A DNA stretch of 54,767 bases from JACNIZ01 sp964344765. Lineage in GTDB: Bacteria > Planctomycetota > UBA1135. The stretch's first letter is position 1, and every line of letters starts with the position of its first letter. The notes below the pieces were generated by a model. That model saw only the letters and a program-made list of their open reading frames with translations, searched no databases and was not told the origin of the DNA. Shown piece after piece: positions 17,737 through 25,541 of the stretch. The stretch covers positions 1 to 54,767 of the forward strand of contig CAYFOM010000032.1 in the NCBI GenBank assembly GCA_964344765.1, in the 5' to 3' direction. Position numbers and translations under genes: made by a program.

Positions 17737-19233
17737 TTGTCTGCAGATCCTGTGAACTCTTCCCGCTCCCCGTTGCCCAGCCTGTCCGCCCTGTGCCGTC
17801 CGGCTGTTGCGGCCGTTGTTGCCCTCGGCTTCATGATCGGCGGGAATTCCGCCCATGCACAAGCTGCCAATCCTTCGACTGCGCAGATCAAGCAGACGCA
17901 GCACTTGAAAATCATCAAGGAAAGCGACGGATTGGCCCAGCTGGCCACGCGCGGTTCGCTGAATAGCGTCGCCACTCACCTTGAAGTCGCGATCGCGCCG
18001 AACAAGGACATTTTGGTGGTGTGGACCACCGAAGAAAGCCCGACTCAGGTTGCCGTTGAAGCGACTTATCTATCGCATGGTCTAGCCGCCGGTGGTGAAG
18101 ACCAATGGACTTGCAGCCCACCCAAGGTACTTGCCCGCTACGACGGCACGCGTTCGTTGGCGCGCGTTACCAAGGCCGACGTGATGTGCGTGACCAATAA
18201 CCCGAGCAAAGGCATTTTCGCCGTGGTTTGGGGACGGGCAAAGTGGAACGGCAGCAGCCCGGGCACCTTGGAAGCGGCGATCATTACTCCGCCGCCGGTC
18301 GTCGGTGGTTTCCCGGTGGTCGAGCAGGAAGTGCTCGGCATTCAGGGCTACACCATTGATGGCGACGTCGACGAGGCCGTCGGCACAATCACGCCTGACT
18401 TGGTTTGGCGCCCGTCGATGGGTGAGCGCAACTTCGGCGTGGTTTACTCGCACCTGAGTTTGGAAGACCCGATTTTGGAATACGCGTTGCTTGATATCCG
18501 TTGGGCCGACGTCAGCATTCCGCGGGCGCAACCGGCGGTGTCGAACACTTACACCATTGTTGGCGATGTGCCGATTTACGGCGGTTTGTACACAGGCGTG
18601 ACCGGTGGTCGCGTGACCCCCGAGGTGTTGGCCGTTGAGACCGACCTGTTGCTGGTTTCGTACGAAGAAGCAACGGCGACGATGCTGGATCAGGCGCGCA
18701 TTCACATGAAAACTTTCTCGTGGGCGGGTCACGGCAACGCGCCGGTCGAGGTGTCGGATGCGGTGATCGAACCGACCACCAGCGACACGATGTTCCGCCG
18801 GCCGATCATGTCGGTGAGCAAGTACGCGACCAACATGGCCAGCCTGACTTACTACGAGCTGGACGTGCCGACGAAAGGCCAGACCGCGCACCTGCGTTCG
18901 GTGAACTGGAATGACTTGTCCGGGACCGAGGTGCCGTGGCCGGGTCATCTGTATGGAATTAGCAAGCTGCCTTCGCCGGTAGCGTTGGTGGACTCGACGA
19001 TCTGCTTCATCAATACCAACCACCTTTTCCCGTTTTTGGCGGACTTGCAGTTCGACGGCGTGACCATGCCGACGGAAAACGTGGTCGGTTACGGCAAGCG
19101 TCCGGCTGCGACCGTGCGTGAAGACGCTGATTTGAACCGCGACTTGATGGTGGTGGGTGTGCACTCCAGCCATGAGTCGGTGGTGAATGGTGCCCACCGT
19201 CCGTACGTGGACATCACCTTCGCTGAGTTGTAA
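17737..19233 (+). CDS. Exported protein of unknown function, probably propeller-like
   Basis: Up to 498 residues. The signal peptide is clear (PAVAAVVALGFMIGGNSAHAQA). The start is uncertain: TTG at 17737 or GTG at 17752, both in frame; the GTG gives a normal-length signal. The mature part is beta-rich with loosely recurring units (LEVAIAPNKDILVVW, GIFAVVWGRAKW, FGVVYSHLSLE, DLLLVSYEEATATM), suggestive of a propeller with degenerate blades, but I recognise no family and see no catalytic motif. It ends with DLMVVGVHSSHESV ... VDITFAEL. It stands apart as a probable single-gene unit, 34 bp upstream of the next reading frame. Confidence 0.75.
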   Translation: MSADPVNSSRSPLPSLSALCRPAVAAVVALGFMIGGNSAHAQAANPSTAQIKQTQHLKIIKESDGLAQLATRGSLNSVATHLEVAIAPNKDILVVWTTEESPTQVAVEATYLSHGLAAGGEDQWTCSPPKVLARYDGTRSLARVTKADVMCVTNNPSKGIFAVVWGRAKWNGSSPGTLEAAIITPPPVVGGFPVVEQEVLGIQGYTIDGDVDEAVGTITPDLVWRPSMGERNFGVVYSHLSLEDPILEYALLDIRWADVSIPRAQPAVSNTYTIVGDVPIYGGLYTGVTGGRVTPEVLAVETDLLLVSYEEATATMLDQARIHMKTFSWAGHGNAPVEVSDAVIEPTTSDTMFRRPIMSVSKYATNMASLTYYELDVPTKGQTAHLRSVNWNDLSGTEVPWPGHLYGISKLPSPVALVDSTICFINTNHLFPFLADLQFDGVTMPTENVVGYGKRPAATVREDADLNRDLMVVGVHSSHESVVNGAHRPYVDITFAEL

Positions 19234-19267
19234 GCCGACGGCGTTGCGCAGCGCCTAGAATCGGGCG

Positions 19268-20344
19268 ATGCTTTTGCTGCCACTTTTGTACCGCGCCATC
19301 GGTGTGTTGCTGCTCGCCGCAGCGCCGACTTCTTTCGCTGCCGATGCTGTGGGTTTGGTTCAGGAGCCGGACCAAGATCCGGTTGTTGCTGCACAAATCT
19401 CGGAGTATCCATCTGCGCCGTTGCAGGATCGTAATGGCAACTTGTGGATACGAACTGTGCTTCAGGGCTTGGTTCGTTATGACGGTAACGAGTTCGTCAA
19501 CTTCACCAAGGAGAATGGGCTGGGCAACGACATGGTCCGCGACCTGCTTGAAGATGAAAATGGTGTGCTTTGGATTGCGACTGGTGGCGGACTGACTCGT
19601 TATGACGGCAAGAGCTTTCAAACTCTGAGCAAGTTTTCCAAAGCAAGTGCGGTGAAAAGCAAGGGCACCTTTAGTTCACGCGGCGACCACTTTGAACTTT
19701 GGGATGTATTTGTCGATCGCAACAAGCGATTGTGGATCGCGTCAATGGACGGCGTGTTTTGGTTGGATGGCAACGAGTTTCAGCGCTATCCACTTCCGGC
19801 GATGAAAGCGGAACACAAGTTCGAGTTCACTCCAAATATGGTTTACGAAATCTTCCAAGATCGCGATGGCGTGATGTGGTTTTGCACCGACGGCGCCGGC
19901 GTGATCCGCGACGACGGCAAAACGCAGACGTCGTTCACCGTGAAGGATGGTTTGGCCAGCAATTTCGTTTGCACCGTGGTGCAAGACGCGCGCGGGGAGT
20001 TTTGGTTCGGCACTTCCAATGGGGGAGTGAGTCATTTCGACGGCAAGAAGTTCACCACCCATCTGCGCACGAAGGAATACTCCGAAGCGTTGGGCTGGGG
20101 CCGATTCATGGGTTTGCACGTGGACAAAAACGGCGACGTCTGGTTCGGTGCTTGCGGTTCCGTGCGCGGCGCTTATCGCTACGACGGCAAAAAATTCCAT
20201 CTCTATTCCAAACCCGACGGCCTCGGCGACGGCCACATCGCCAGCATCAGCGAAGACCGCCAAGGAAATCTCTGGTTCGGCACCACCGCCGGCGTCTACC
20301 GCTACGACGGCAAAGAATTCACCAACTTTACGCGCGATTCCTGA
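19268..20344 (+). CDS. Secreted two-component-regulator-propeller (Reg_prop) protein
   Basis: 358 residues with an N-terminal signal peptide (LLYRAIGVLLLAAAPTSFA). The body is a string of Reg_prop blades with the pattern D-x-x-G-x-(L/F)-W-(I/F)-(A/G)-T, then G-L/V-x-R/H-Y/F-DGK/N-x-F: RNGNLWIRT, ENGVLWIAT, RDGVMWFCT, ARGEFWFGT, NGDVWFGAC and RQGNLWFGT. In hybrid two-component sensors such propellers bind extracellular ligands, but here no membrane helix or kinase domain follows, so it is a stand-alone propeller. Function unknown. The tRNA-Gly gene begins 22 bp after its stop. Confidence 0.88.
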   Translation: MLLLPLLYRAIGVLLLAAAPTSFAADAVGLVQEPDQDPVVAAQISEYPSAPLQDRNGNLWIRTVLQGLVRYDGNEFVNFTKENGLGNDMVRDLLEDENGVLWIATGGGLTRYDGKSFQTLSKFSKASAVKSKGTFSSRGDHFELWDVFVDRNKRLWIASMDGVFWLDGNEFQRYPLPAMKAEHKFEFTPNMVYEIFQDRDGVMWFCTDGAGVIRDDGKTQTSFTVKDGLASNFVCTVVQDARGEFWFGTSNGGVSHFDGKKFTTHLRTKEYSEALGWGRFMGLHVDKNGDVWFGACGSVRGAYRYDGKKFHLYSKPDGLGDGHIASISEDRQGNLWFGTTAGVYRYDGKEFTNFTRDS

Positions 20345-20365
20345 CCCACTAAACTGGCAAAGGAC

Positions 20366-20441
20366 GCGGGCGTAACTCAGTTGGTAGAGTGTCAGCTTCC
20401 CAAGCTGAATGTCGCCGGTTCGAGTCCGGTCGCCCGCTCCA
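20366..20441 (+). tRNA. tRNA-Gly (anticodon CCC)
   Basis: 76 nt with encoded CCA. Acceptor stem GCGGGCG (20366-20372) pairs with CGCCCGC (20431-20437), discriminator T, CCA at 20439-20441. D stem ACTC/GAGT; anticodon stem TCAGC/GCTGA around loop TTCCCAA, anticodon CCC at 20399-20401; T arm GCCGG-TTCGAGT-CCGGT. All arms fold and the anticodon reads GGG glycine codons. Confidence 0.97.
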
Positions 20442-20570
20442 AGCCTGGCCCCGAAACTTCGTTTCGCTGCCAGTCTTGTCGCGGCACCGCCCACGTTGCA
20501 AGTGGTGGCCTTCGCCTGCGGCTCCGGCGCGCTTCGCTCACCGCTCGCAACAAGTCCGGTCGCCCGCTCC
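20423..20570. repeat. Duplicated tRNA-Gly 3' end flanking ~112 bp
   Basis: The 18 bases AGTCCGGTCGCCCGCTCC at the 3' end of the tRNA (20423-20440) recur exactly at 20553-20570. The 112 bp between them hold no gene that I can support. A repeated tRNA 3' end is the expected footprint of site-specific integration, with the intervening element later lost, or of a local duplication. It could mark an old attachment site. Confidence 0.6.
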
Positions 20571-20599
20571 CTCCCCGGCCAAGCTATGTTGGCGGGGAG
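20571..20599. terminator. Strong hairpin between convergent tRNA and cupredoxin genes
   Basis: CTCCCC-(G)-GCCAA pairs with TTGGC-GGGGAG around the 6-nt loop GCTATG: 11 bp with one bulged G. It directly follows the second tRNA fragment. No T tract follows on either strand, so classical intrinsic termination is uncertain, but its place between convergent units suits a bidirectional stop. Confidence 0.4.
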
Positions 20600-20614
20600 C
20601 AAGCAGTAGCGCGT

Positions 20615-21310
20615 TTAGTGAATGCGCCAGGCGCCGGAATTGCTCAATTTACATGCCCCTAGGTCCATTGCTTGGAGGTACACGTACATGCCCACCGTGC
20701 CCGCCGGTACGTTGGCACTGAACGAAATCGTGCCGGCTGCGTCGGCATTCTGAACGGTGGCGATGGTGATCGGAGCAGTCAAATCCGCGCTAACTATGCC
20801 GCAGATGCCGGTCGCCAGGTTGGTCGGGCCTTGGCCGCTCAGCGAATAGGCCAGCCCAATTGGCTTACCAGGTGTGCAGTTGGAAACCGACACCGTGGTC
20901 ACTTCGCCTGCAACCAAATTACTGACCTCCAATAGCGGACCGGTGGGCAACTTGACGGTGATGTTGCCAACCATGCCGACATGGAGGTGTGGAGAGCAGA
21001 AGTAATCGAAAGAGGTGCCGCGCAAACCATTGCTAACGGCGTTATCCAAAAACGCTTGATCGAAAACGACTTGATAAGTGTTCGGCGGATTGGTTGGCTG
21101 GCCAGAGTTAAACAGGCCATGAAAAGACTCCACATTGTGGTAGCCGTATTCCCAAACCCAAAGCACGGTGTCGCCGAGCTCGATGGTCAGTTCATCGGGC
21201 GCGAAAATATCGCCGCCACCGTTCGGGCCGACGGTAACGGTGTGAGTGGTTTGGGCAGCTGCGGAGCTTGCCGCGGCCAAAGAGAGGAAGAGGGGTAGCA
21301 GGTGGCGCAT
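20615..21310 (-). CDS. Secreted cupredoxin (plastocyanin-like) protein, copy 1
   Basis: 231 residues from ATG at 21310, which begins the signal peptide (MRHLLPLFLSLAAASSAAAQ); a frame extension to 21340 is unlikely. A type I copper domain occupies about 22-120, with ligands His58 (YGYHNVES), Cys105 and His108 (FDYFCSPHLH) and Met113 (VGMVG), i.e. the C-x2-H-x4-M loop of plastocyanin. The remainder is a ~100-residue module (LLEVSNLVAGEVTTVSVSN ... VYLQAMDLGACKLSNSGAWRIH) found also in other exported proteins. Likely a periplasmic or surface electron carrier or copper-binding protein. A paralogue of identical design lies at 39396-40091. Confidence 0.9.
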   Translation of the reverse strand: MRHLLPLFLSLAAASSAAAQTTHTVTVGPNGGGDIFAPDELTIELGDTVLWVWEYGYHNVESFHGLFNSGQPTNPPNTYQVVFDQAFLDNAVSNGLRGTSFDYFCSPHLHVGMVGNITVKLPTGPLLEVSNLVAGEVTTVSVSNCTPGKPIGLAYSLSGQGPTNLATGICGIVSADLTAPITIATVQNADAAGTISFSANVPAGTVGMYVYLQAMDLGACKLSNSGAWRIH

Positions 21311-21338
21311 CAGGATTTTGGGGGAACAAGGGGGGGCC

Positions 21339-21375
21339 AAAAAGAAAAGGCCACCAAACGAATCTGGCGGCCTTT
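21339..21375 (-). terminator. Intrinsic terminator of the PD40 gene at 21418
   Basis: Read on the minus strand: AAAGGCCGCCA, loop GATTCGTT, TGGTGGCCTTT, then TTCTTTTT. This is a continuous 11-bp stem with one G-U pair followed by a T-rich tract, 43 bp downstream of the PD40 stop codon. It separates that gene from the downstream cupredoxin gene. Confidence 0.8.
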
Positions 21376-21417
21376 GCGTCGTGACATTTTAATCGCGATC
21401 TTCTAGCGGATGGAATC

Positions 21418-23058
21418 TTAGTTGACCGTCACCGCAACGACATTGCTGTCATAGAGTACGCCGTCAGCGTCTTGAGCAGCAACTTCAACGTAGATCGTGT
21501 GACCTGCAGCGCGGGGCGGCATCGGTCGCGAAGTATAGGTTCCCATACCGTTTATGGAGTTGCGTCCGGTTGCAAGCAGGGTCCGGGGTGTGCCGATGTC
21601 AAAACTGTGACCGCCGATCACAGCACCAGTGAGGTTCCGGGAATAAACCAGCCAATAGCGCGAGTCGCCGCGCGTTGCCTGCCAATTGAATTCCATCTCC
21701 GATCCGACTGCGACGGCCGCGGGTCCGGTCAAGTAAATGGAGTTTTGTCCTGAGCCGCTCCAGCGGTCGTGTACGAAGACATCTCCTTGCGAATTCGTAT
21801 CGCCGAGCACGAGGTTATTCGCCGACGAGTCATAGGCTACATAGCGGCCGTTTACAGAGAGGGAGGAAAAGGTGCTCACGTTCTGACCTTCGACGCCGGT
21901 TGAATTCACGCTGACGCGCTCGGTCACACCGCATTGGCGGTCGTAGACGAAGACGTCTCCTTGTGAATTTGTATCCCCGGGAACGAGGTTGTCCGCCAAG
22001 GATTCAAATGAGACGTAGCGGCCGTCGCCGGAAATGGAAACATTGAAGCTCCAGTTGTTTCCCTCGTCGCCGTGCGAGCTCACACTCACGCGCTCGGTGG
22101 TACCGGTTTGGCGGTCGTGGACGAAGGCGTCTCGATGCCCATTCGTGTCTCCGGATACTAGGTTGTCCGCCGAGGACGTAAAAGCTATAAAGCGGCCGTC
22201 GGCGGAGATGGCAACTTCATAACTCCAATCGTTTCCTTCCACGCCGAGCGAACTCACGCTGACGCGCTCGGTCTCACCGGTTTGACGGTCATGGATAAAA
22301 GCGTCTCGTAGCCCATTCGTATCCCCTGGAACGAGGTTGGTTGCGGAGGACTGAAATGCCACGTAGCGGCCGTCGGCGGAAATGGCGGTATCGCCACTCA
22401 AACCGTCTCCTTCGTCGCCGAGCGAACTTACGCTTACACGCTCGGTTCTACCCGTTAGGCGATCGCGGACAAATGCGTCTCGTTTCCCATTCGTATCCCC
22501 GGGGACGAGGTTGCTCGAATGGCCATGGAAGGTCACATAGCGACCGTTGGCGGAAATGGAAGCGTCGCAACCCTCCATGTTTCCTCCATCGCCCAACGCA
22601 TTCACACTCACATGCTCCGTCACGCGGGTCTGGCGGTCGAAGACGAAGACGTCAGACGTGCCATTGGTATCTCCAGGCACAAGGTTATCCGACTTCGACT
22701 CATAGGCCACAAAGCGGCCGTCGGCTGAAATGCAGGGGCGGACACTATCGCGGTTTCCTCCCTCGCCTAGAGTGCTAACGCTCACGCGGTCAGTTTCACC
22801 AGTGAGGCGATCGTAAACAAAGATGTCTACCTTTGGCGTCGTATCTCCGGGCACGAGGTTGTTGGCGTTGGACTCAAAAGCCACAAAGCGGCCGTCTGCG
22901 GAAATTGCTGCCTGGGCACTCCAGTCGTTTCCTTCAACGCCAAACGAATCAACGCTCACGCGTTCTGTTGATTGGCCGAAGCAAATGCCTGCAAGGAGCA
23001 AGGGGGAGAGAAGTGTGGAAGTGGGTAATCGGTGGGTGGCGATACTCATGAGTTTCAT
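21418..23058 (-). CDS. Secreted PD40/TolB-type beta-propeller protein (paralogue 2)
   Basis: 546 residues with a signal peptide (about 1-29, ending ICFGQS). It contains about seven highly regular ~56-residue repeats, each reading TERVSVSSLGVEGN, then ISADGRFVAFxSxxxNLVPGDTNG and DAFVHDRQTG. The regularity at protein and DNA level is greater than in paralogue 1, suggesting recent internal duplication or gene conversion. The final ~110 residues (NSIYLTGPAAVAVG ... YVEVAAQD) match the C-terminal module of the other two PD40 proteins. No enzyme motif. Presumably exported and surface-located. Confidence 0.87.
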   Translation of the reverse strand: MKLMSIATHRLPTSTLLSPLLLAGICFGQSTERVSVDSFGVEGNDWSAQAAISADGRFVAFESNANNLVPGDTTPKVDIFVYDRLTGETDRVSVSTLGEGGNRDSVRPCISADGRFVAYESKSDNLVPGDTNGTSDVFVFDRQTRVTEHVSVNALGDGGNMEGCDASISANGRYVTFHGHSSNLVPGDTNGKRDAFVRDRLTGRTERVSVSSLGDEGDGLSGDTAISADGRYVAFQSSATNLVPGDTNGLRDAFIHDRQTGETERVSVSSLGVEGNDWSYEVAISADGRFIAFTSSADNLVSGDTNGHRDAFVHDRQTGTTERVSVSSHGDEGNNWSFNVSISGDGRYVSFESLADNLVPGDTNSQGDVFVYDRQCGVTERVSVNSTGVEGQNVSTFSSLSVNGRYVAYDSSANNLVLGDTNSQGDVFVHDRWSGSGQNSIYLTGPAAVAVGSEMEFNWQATRGDSRYWLVYSRNLTGAVIGGHSFDIGTPRTLLATGRNSINGMGTYTSRPMPPRAAGHTIYVEVAAQDADGVLYDSNVVAVTVN

Positions 23059-23179
23059 ATTATTGAAACAGCGGGAAAGAGGCTTTTCCTGATGGAAATT
23101 AATATTTTCTGGATGCAGAATTATTAATCAGAAATGGTTGAGGCCGGACTACGGAAGAAAAAATTCATTCATAATTTTC

Positions 23180-23229
23180 CTCCAGCCTTTGGCCTGCCCT
23201 GCAAGGGAGGGTGGCAAACCCTGCTGGAG
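23180..23229. repeat. Imperfect 50-nt inverted repeat in a 312-bp AT-rich gap
   Basis: The gap 23059-23370 holds no gene that I can support. Within it, CTCCAGC (23180-23186) pairs with GCTGGAG (23223-23229). Inside that, TTTGGCC can pair with GGCAAA (one bulge) and CCCT with AGGG around GCA. The element could be an RNA structure, a small mobile-repeat remnant or a terminator. The remaining AT-rich sequence probably carries promoters for the two divergent genes. Confidence 0.4.
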
Positions 23230-23370
23230 TTAAGAAATCCGATGACCTGTGCGGCCTGACTTGACGGTACTGCATGCGCCTGTTTCGAGCATCACGTGTG
23301 CTATTGCAATTGAGACGAAGCTTTCTCTTAAGAGTATTCGTAAAGGTATCATGTGTTTGGAGAAGGACAG

Positions 23371-24297
23371 GTGAACGAAATTACCCTACGTCCGATGGAA
23401 GAACGCGACTGGTCGACGGTGGCAGCGTTGATTTGCGATTCCACCAATGGCTGGTACGAAGCGCACGGCCATGCAGCGATTTTCCGGAGCGGTCCTGAGT
23501 CCACGCGCCTGTTCTGCGAGGTGTATGAAACGCTTGATCCTGGGTGTTGCGTGTTAGCCGAGGACTCGAACTCGGGTGAATTGTTGGGGTCGTGCTTTTA
23601 CCGACGCAGGCCCACTCATGTTTCTCTCGGGATCATGAACGTGGATGCACGGCACTTCGGTCGCTCGGTTGCATCCACGCTACTCACCTTTGTTTGCAAT
23701 GTGGCCGACGAGGCGGGACTGCCGTTGCGGCTGGTTTCCAGTGCGATGAACCTCGACTCTTATTCGCTGTACACACGGGTTGGCTTCGTTCCGCGCATTG
23801 TTTATCAAGATATGTTCCTGCCCCTGCCTGAGGAGGAACACGGCATTGTCGCTCCTGGCCGCGAGCGGGTGCGATCGGCTAACAAAGGGGATTTATCCTC
23901 GATCGTCGCCCTGGGCATGGAAGTCGAAAAACTGAATCGCGAGCGAGACTTTAAATACTTTCTTGCCCACCCAGACCTCTGGCACGTGTCGGTGATCGAA
24001 AACGAAATCGGAAACCTTTCAGGCTGCCTCGCTTCAATCGCCCAACCCGGCAGCACCATGCTAGGTCCCGGATTCAGCAGAGATCAAACCAGCGCCGCAA
24101 CGCTCATCCTTGCCGAATTAGAGCACCGACGCGGTCATACGCCGATCTTCCTTGTACCCGCCCACTGCGAAGAGTTAGTCGCCACGCTTTATAAATGGGG
24201 GGCACGAAATTGCGAGCTGCACGTGCACCAGTGTCGAGGGCGGTGGGACGAGCCATCGGGTGTTTCGATGCCGACCTTCCTTCCGGAGAGCGCCTGA
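23371..24297 (+). CDS. Tandem-GNAT N-acetyltransferase-like protein
   Basis: 308 residues starting with GTG at 23371, preceded at good spacing by an AGAAGGA ribosome-binding site. Two GNAT-type halves are visible. The first (about 1-150) has ITLRPMEERDWSTV, ARHFGRSVASTLLTFVCNVADEAG and YSLYTRVGFVPR, the typical acetyl-CoA site and C-terminal strand. The second half (about 165-300) starts VRSANKGDLSSIVALG and is more degenerate. Such proteins acetylate amines using acetyl-CoA; the substrate is unknown. No signal peptide. It is convergent with the Gfo/Idh/MocA gene, 15 bp apart. Confidence 0.83.
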   Translation: MNEITLRPMEERDWSTVAALICDSTNGWYEAHGHAAIFRSGPESTRLFCEVYETLDPGCCVLAEDSNSGELLGSCFYRRRPTHVSLGIMNVDARHFGRSVASTLLTFVCNVADEAGLPLRLVSSAMNLDSYSLYTRVGFVPRIVYQDMFLPLPEEEHGIVAPGRERVRSANKGDLSSIVALGMEVEKLNRERDFKYFLAHPDLWHVSVIENEIGNLSGCLASIAQPGSTMLGPGFSRDQTSAATLILAELEHRRGHTPIFLVPAHCEELVATLYKWGARNCELHVHQCRGRWDEPSGVSMPTFLPESA

Positions 24298-24312
24298 CCG
24301 CAGCCATTTGGT

Positions 24313-25431
24313 TTACTTCTTGGCAGCTTCGTCCTGAATCGCTGCCTTCCAAATTGCATCAAGCAGCTCTTGAGTGCGGCGCGTGCGCTTTTCCCAACCC
24401 GGGCGAAGCTTTGGATTAGCCGCAGCCGCAGCCATGTCCTCGAACATCAACACGGATCCAGGTTTGTCCGACGCGATGCGGTGGGTTTTGGGCTCTTCCT
24501 CTCCGCGGGTAACAATCAACCGCGCAGAGTTATCCCGTTCTTGGAATAAGAACCCAGGCACCTTAATCTCACCACCAGGGCCTTCCATGCGCACATCCAT
24601 GATCGACCGCGGCACGTCAAAACCGCACATCCAAGTCTTTCGAACACCACCTTTGAAAATCAGCTCGCCGGTTGCGTGACTGACCGCTTTCGTCTCCTTA
24701 TCGCGCTTCAACTCGGCGCGCACACTTTCCAGTTTCAAGTCCAGCGGCAAATACTCAGCCGCCGCGCGCATGTTGTACCAACCGGCATCGCCGATGGCGC
24801 CCATCGGTTCGAGCTCGGTGTTGTAGCGAATGTTGGACCGATCCCGCAGGTTGAATGCAAAAGCAGAATCAAGCAGCGTGGTTTTACCAATCCACTCCTC
24901 GCCGCGCTTCTGCAACTCGGCGGTACGCGGATGGTGCGAGAAGTGAGTCCCGTCCATAAAAGCCACATTGTTCTCGTGGCACGCCGCAAGAATGCGGTCC
25001 ACCGAAGCCAAACTAGCCAACGGTTTTTCACCCAACACGTGTTTGCCGCCACGCGCCGCGGCAATGCAAATCTCTTCGCGCACACTGGTCGGCGTCGCAA
25101 CGTAAATCGCATCGACCTTATCCGACGCTGCCATCTCCGCCCACGAATCAAAAGCATGCGCAACCTTGTGCTTATCGGCATAGTTTTGCGCCGACACCAT
25201 CCGCCGGCTCGAAACCGCAGCCAGCTCGGCGTGATCTGCCCCCTTGATCGCACCCGCCATCGAGTTCGCGATCATCCCTGTACCCACCACACCCCAGCGT
25301 AAGGTGCGCGGAGCCGCATCACCGGGTTCCTGAAGCGCAACCACCCGCGGCGCGATTCCGGCGGCAACCGCACCGGCAGCGGCGATTTGAAGGAAGGAAC
25401 GTCGGGTGGGGGCTTGGTGGTAGGCGCTCAT
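24313..25431 (-). CDS. Tat-exported Gfo/Idh/MocA-family oxidoreductase
   Basis: 372 residues from ATG at 25431, where the twin-arginine signal begins (TRRSFLQ at 9-15, followed by AAAGAVAAGIAPRVVA). The frame continues upstream to 25824, but that part has no coding character and is excluded. An NAD(P)-binding Rossmann domain starts at about 44 (LRWGVVGTGMIANSM); the family EKP motif is at HVLGEKPLA; a C-terminal dimer/substrate domain follows. Enzymes of this family oxidise or reduce sugars, inositols and related compounds. Tat-exported members are abundant in planctomycetes and are linked there to carbohydrate use; the specific substrate here is unknown. It is divergent from the S41 gene. 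Confidence 0.9.
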   Translation of the reverse strand: MSAYHQAPTRRSFLQIAAAGAVAAGIAPRVVALQEPGDAAPRTLRWGVVGTGMIANSMAGAIKGADHAELAAVSSRRMVSAQNYADKHKVAHAFDSWAEMAASDKVDAIYVATPTSVREEICIAAARGGKHVLGEKPLASLASVDRILAACHENNVAFMDGTHFSHHPRTAELQKRGEEWIGKTTLLDSAFAFNLRDRSNIRYNTELEPMGAIGDAGWYNMRAAAEYLPLDLKLESVRAELKRDKETKAVSHATGELIFKGGVRKTWMCGFDVPRSIMDVRMEGPGGEIKVPGFLFQERDNSARLIVTRGEEEPKTHRIASDKPGSVLMFEDMAAAAANPKLRPGWEKRTRRTQELLDAIWKAAIQDEAAKK

Positions 25432-25541
25432 GGGAATCTCATGTATACTCAATTTCACCGACCGAAATCTCTCATTATCCAGGCGTTTCAGTTTGGTCGC
25501 ATTTAAACATCGTTTGTAACTACGCGACCGGCAGTGGTTAG

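Noticed and set aside
18082..19197. 371-codon antisense frame opposite the exported 17737 protein
   Set aside because: Its translation is His/Arg-rich without motifs, typical of a frame shadow; the plus-strand gene has a clean signal peptide.
21800..22950. Regularly spaced repeats suggesting a CRISPR array
   Set aside because: They are coding repeats of the PD40 propeller in one frame, with conserved amino acids between them and no constant spacer/repeat architecture.
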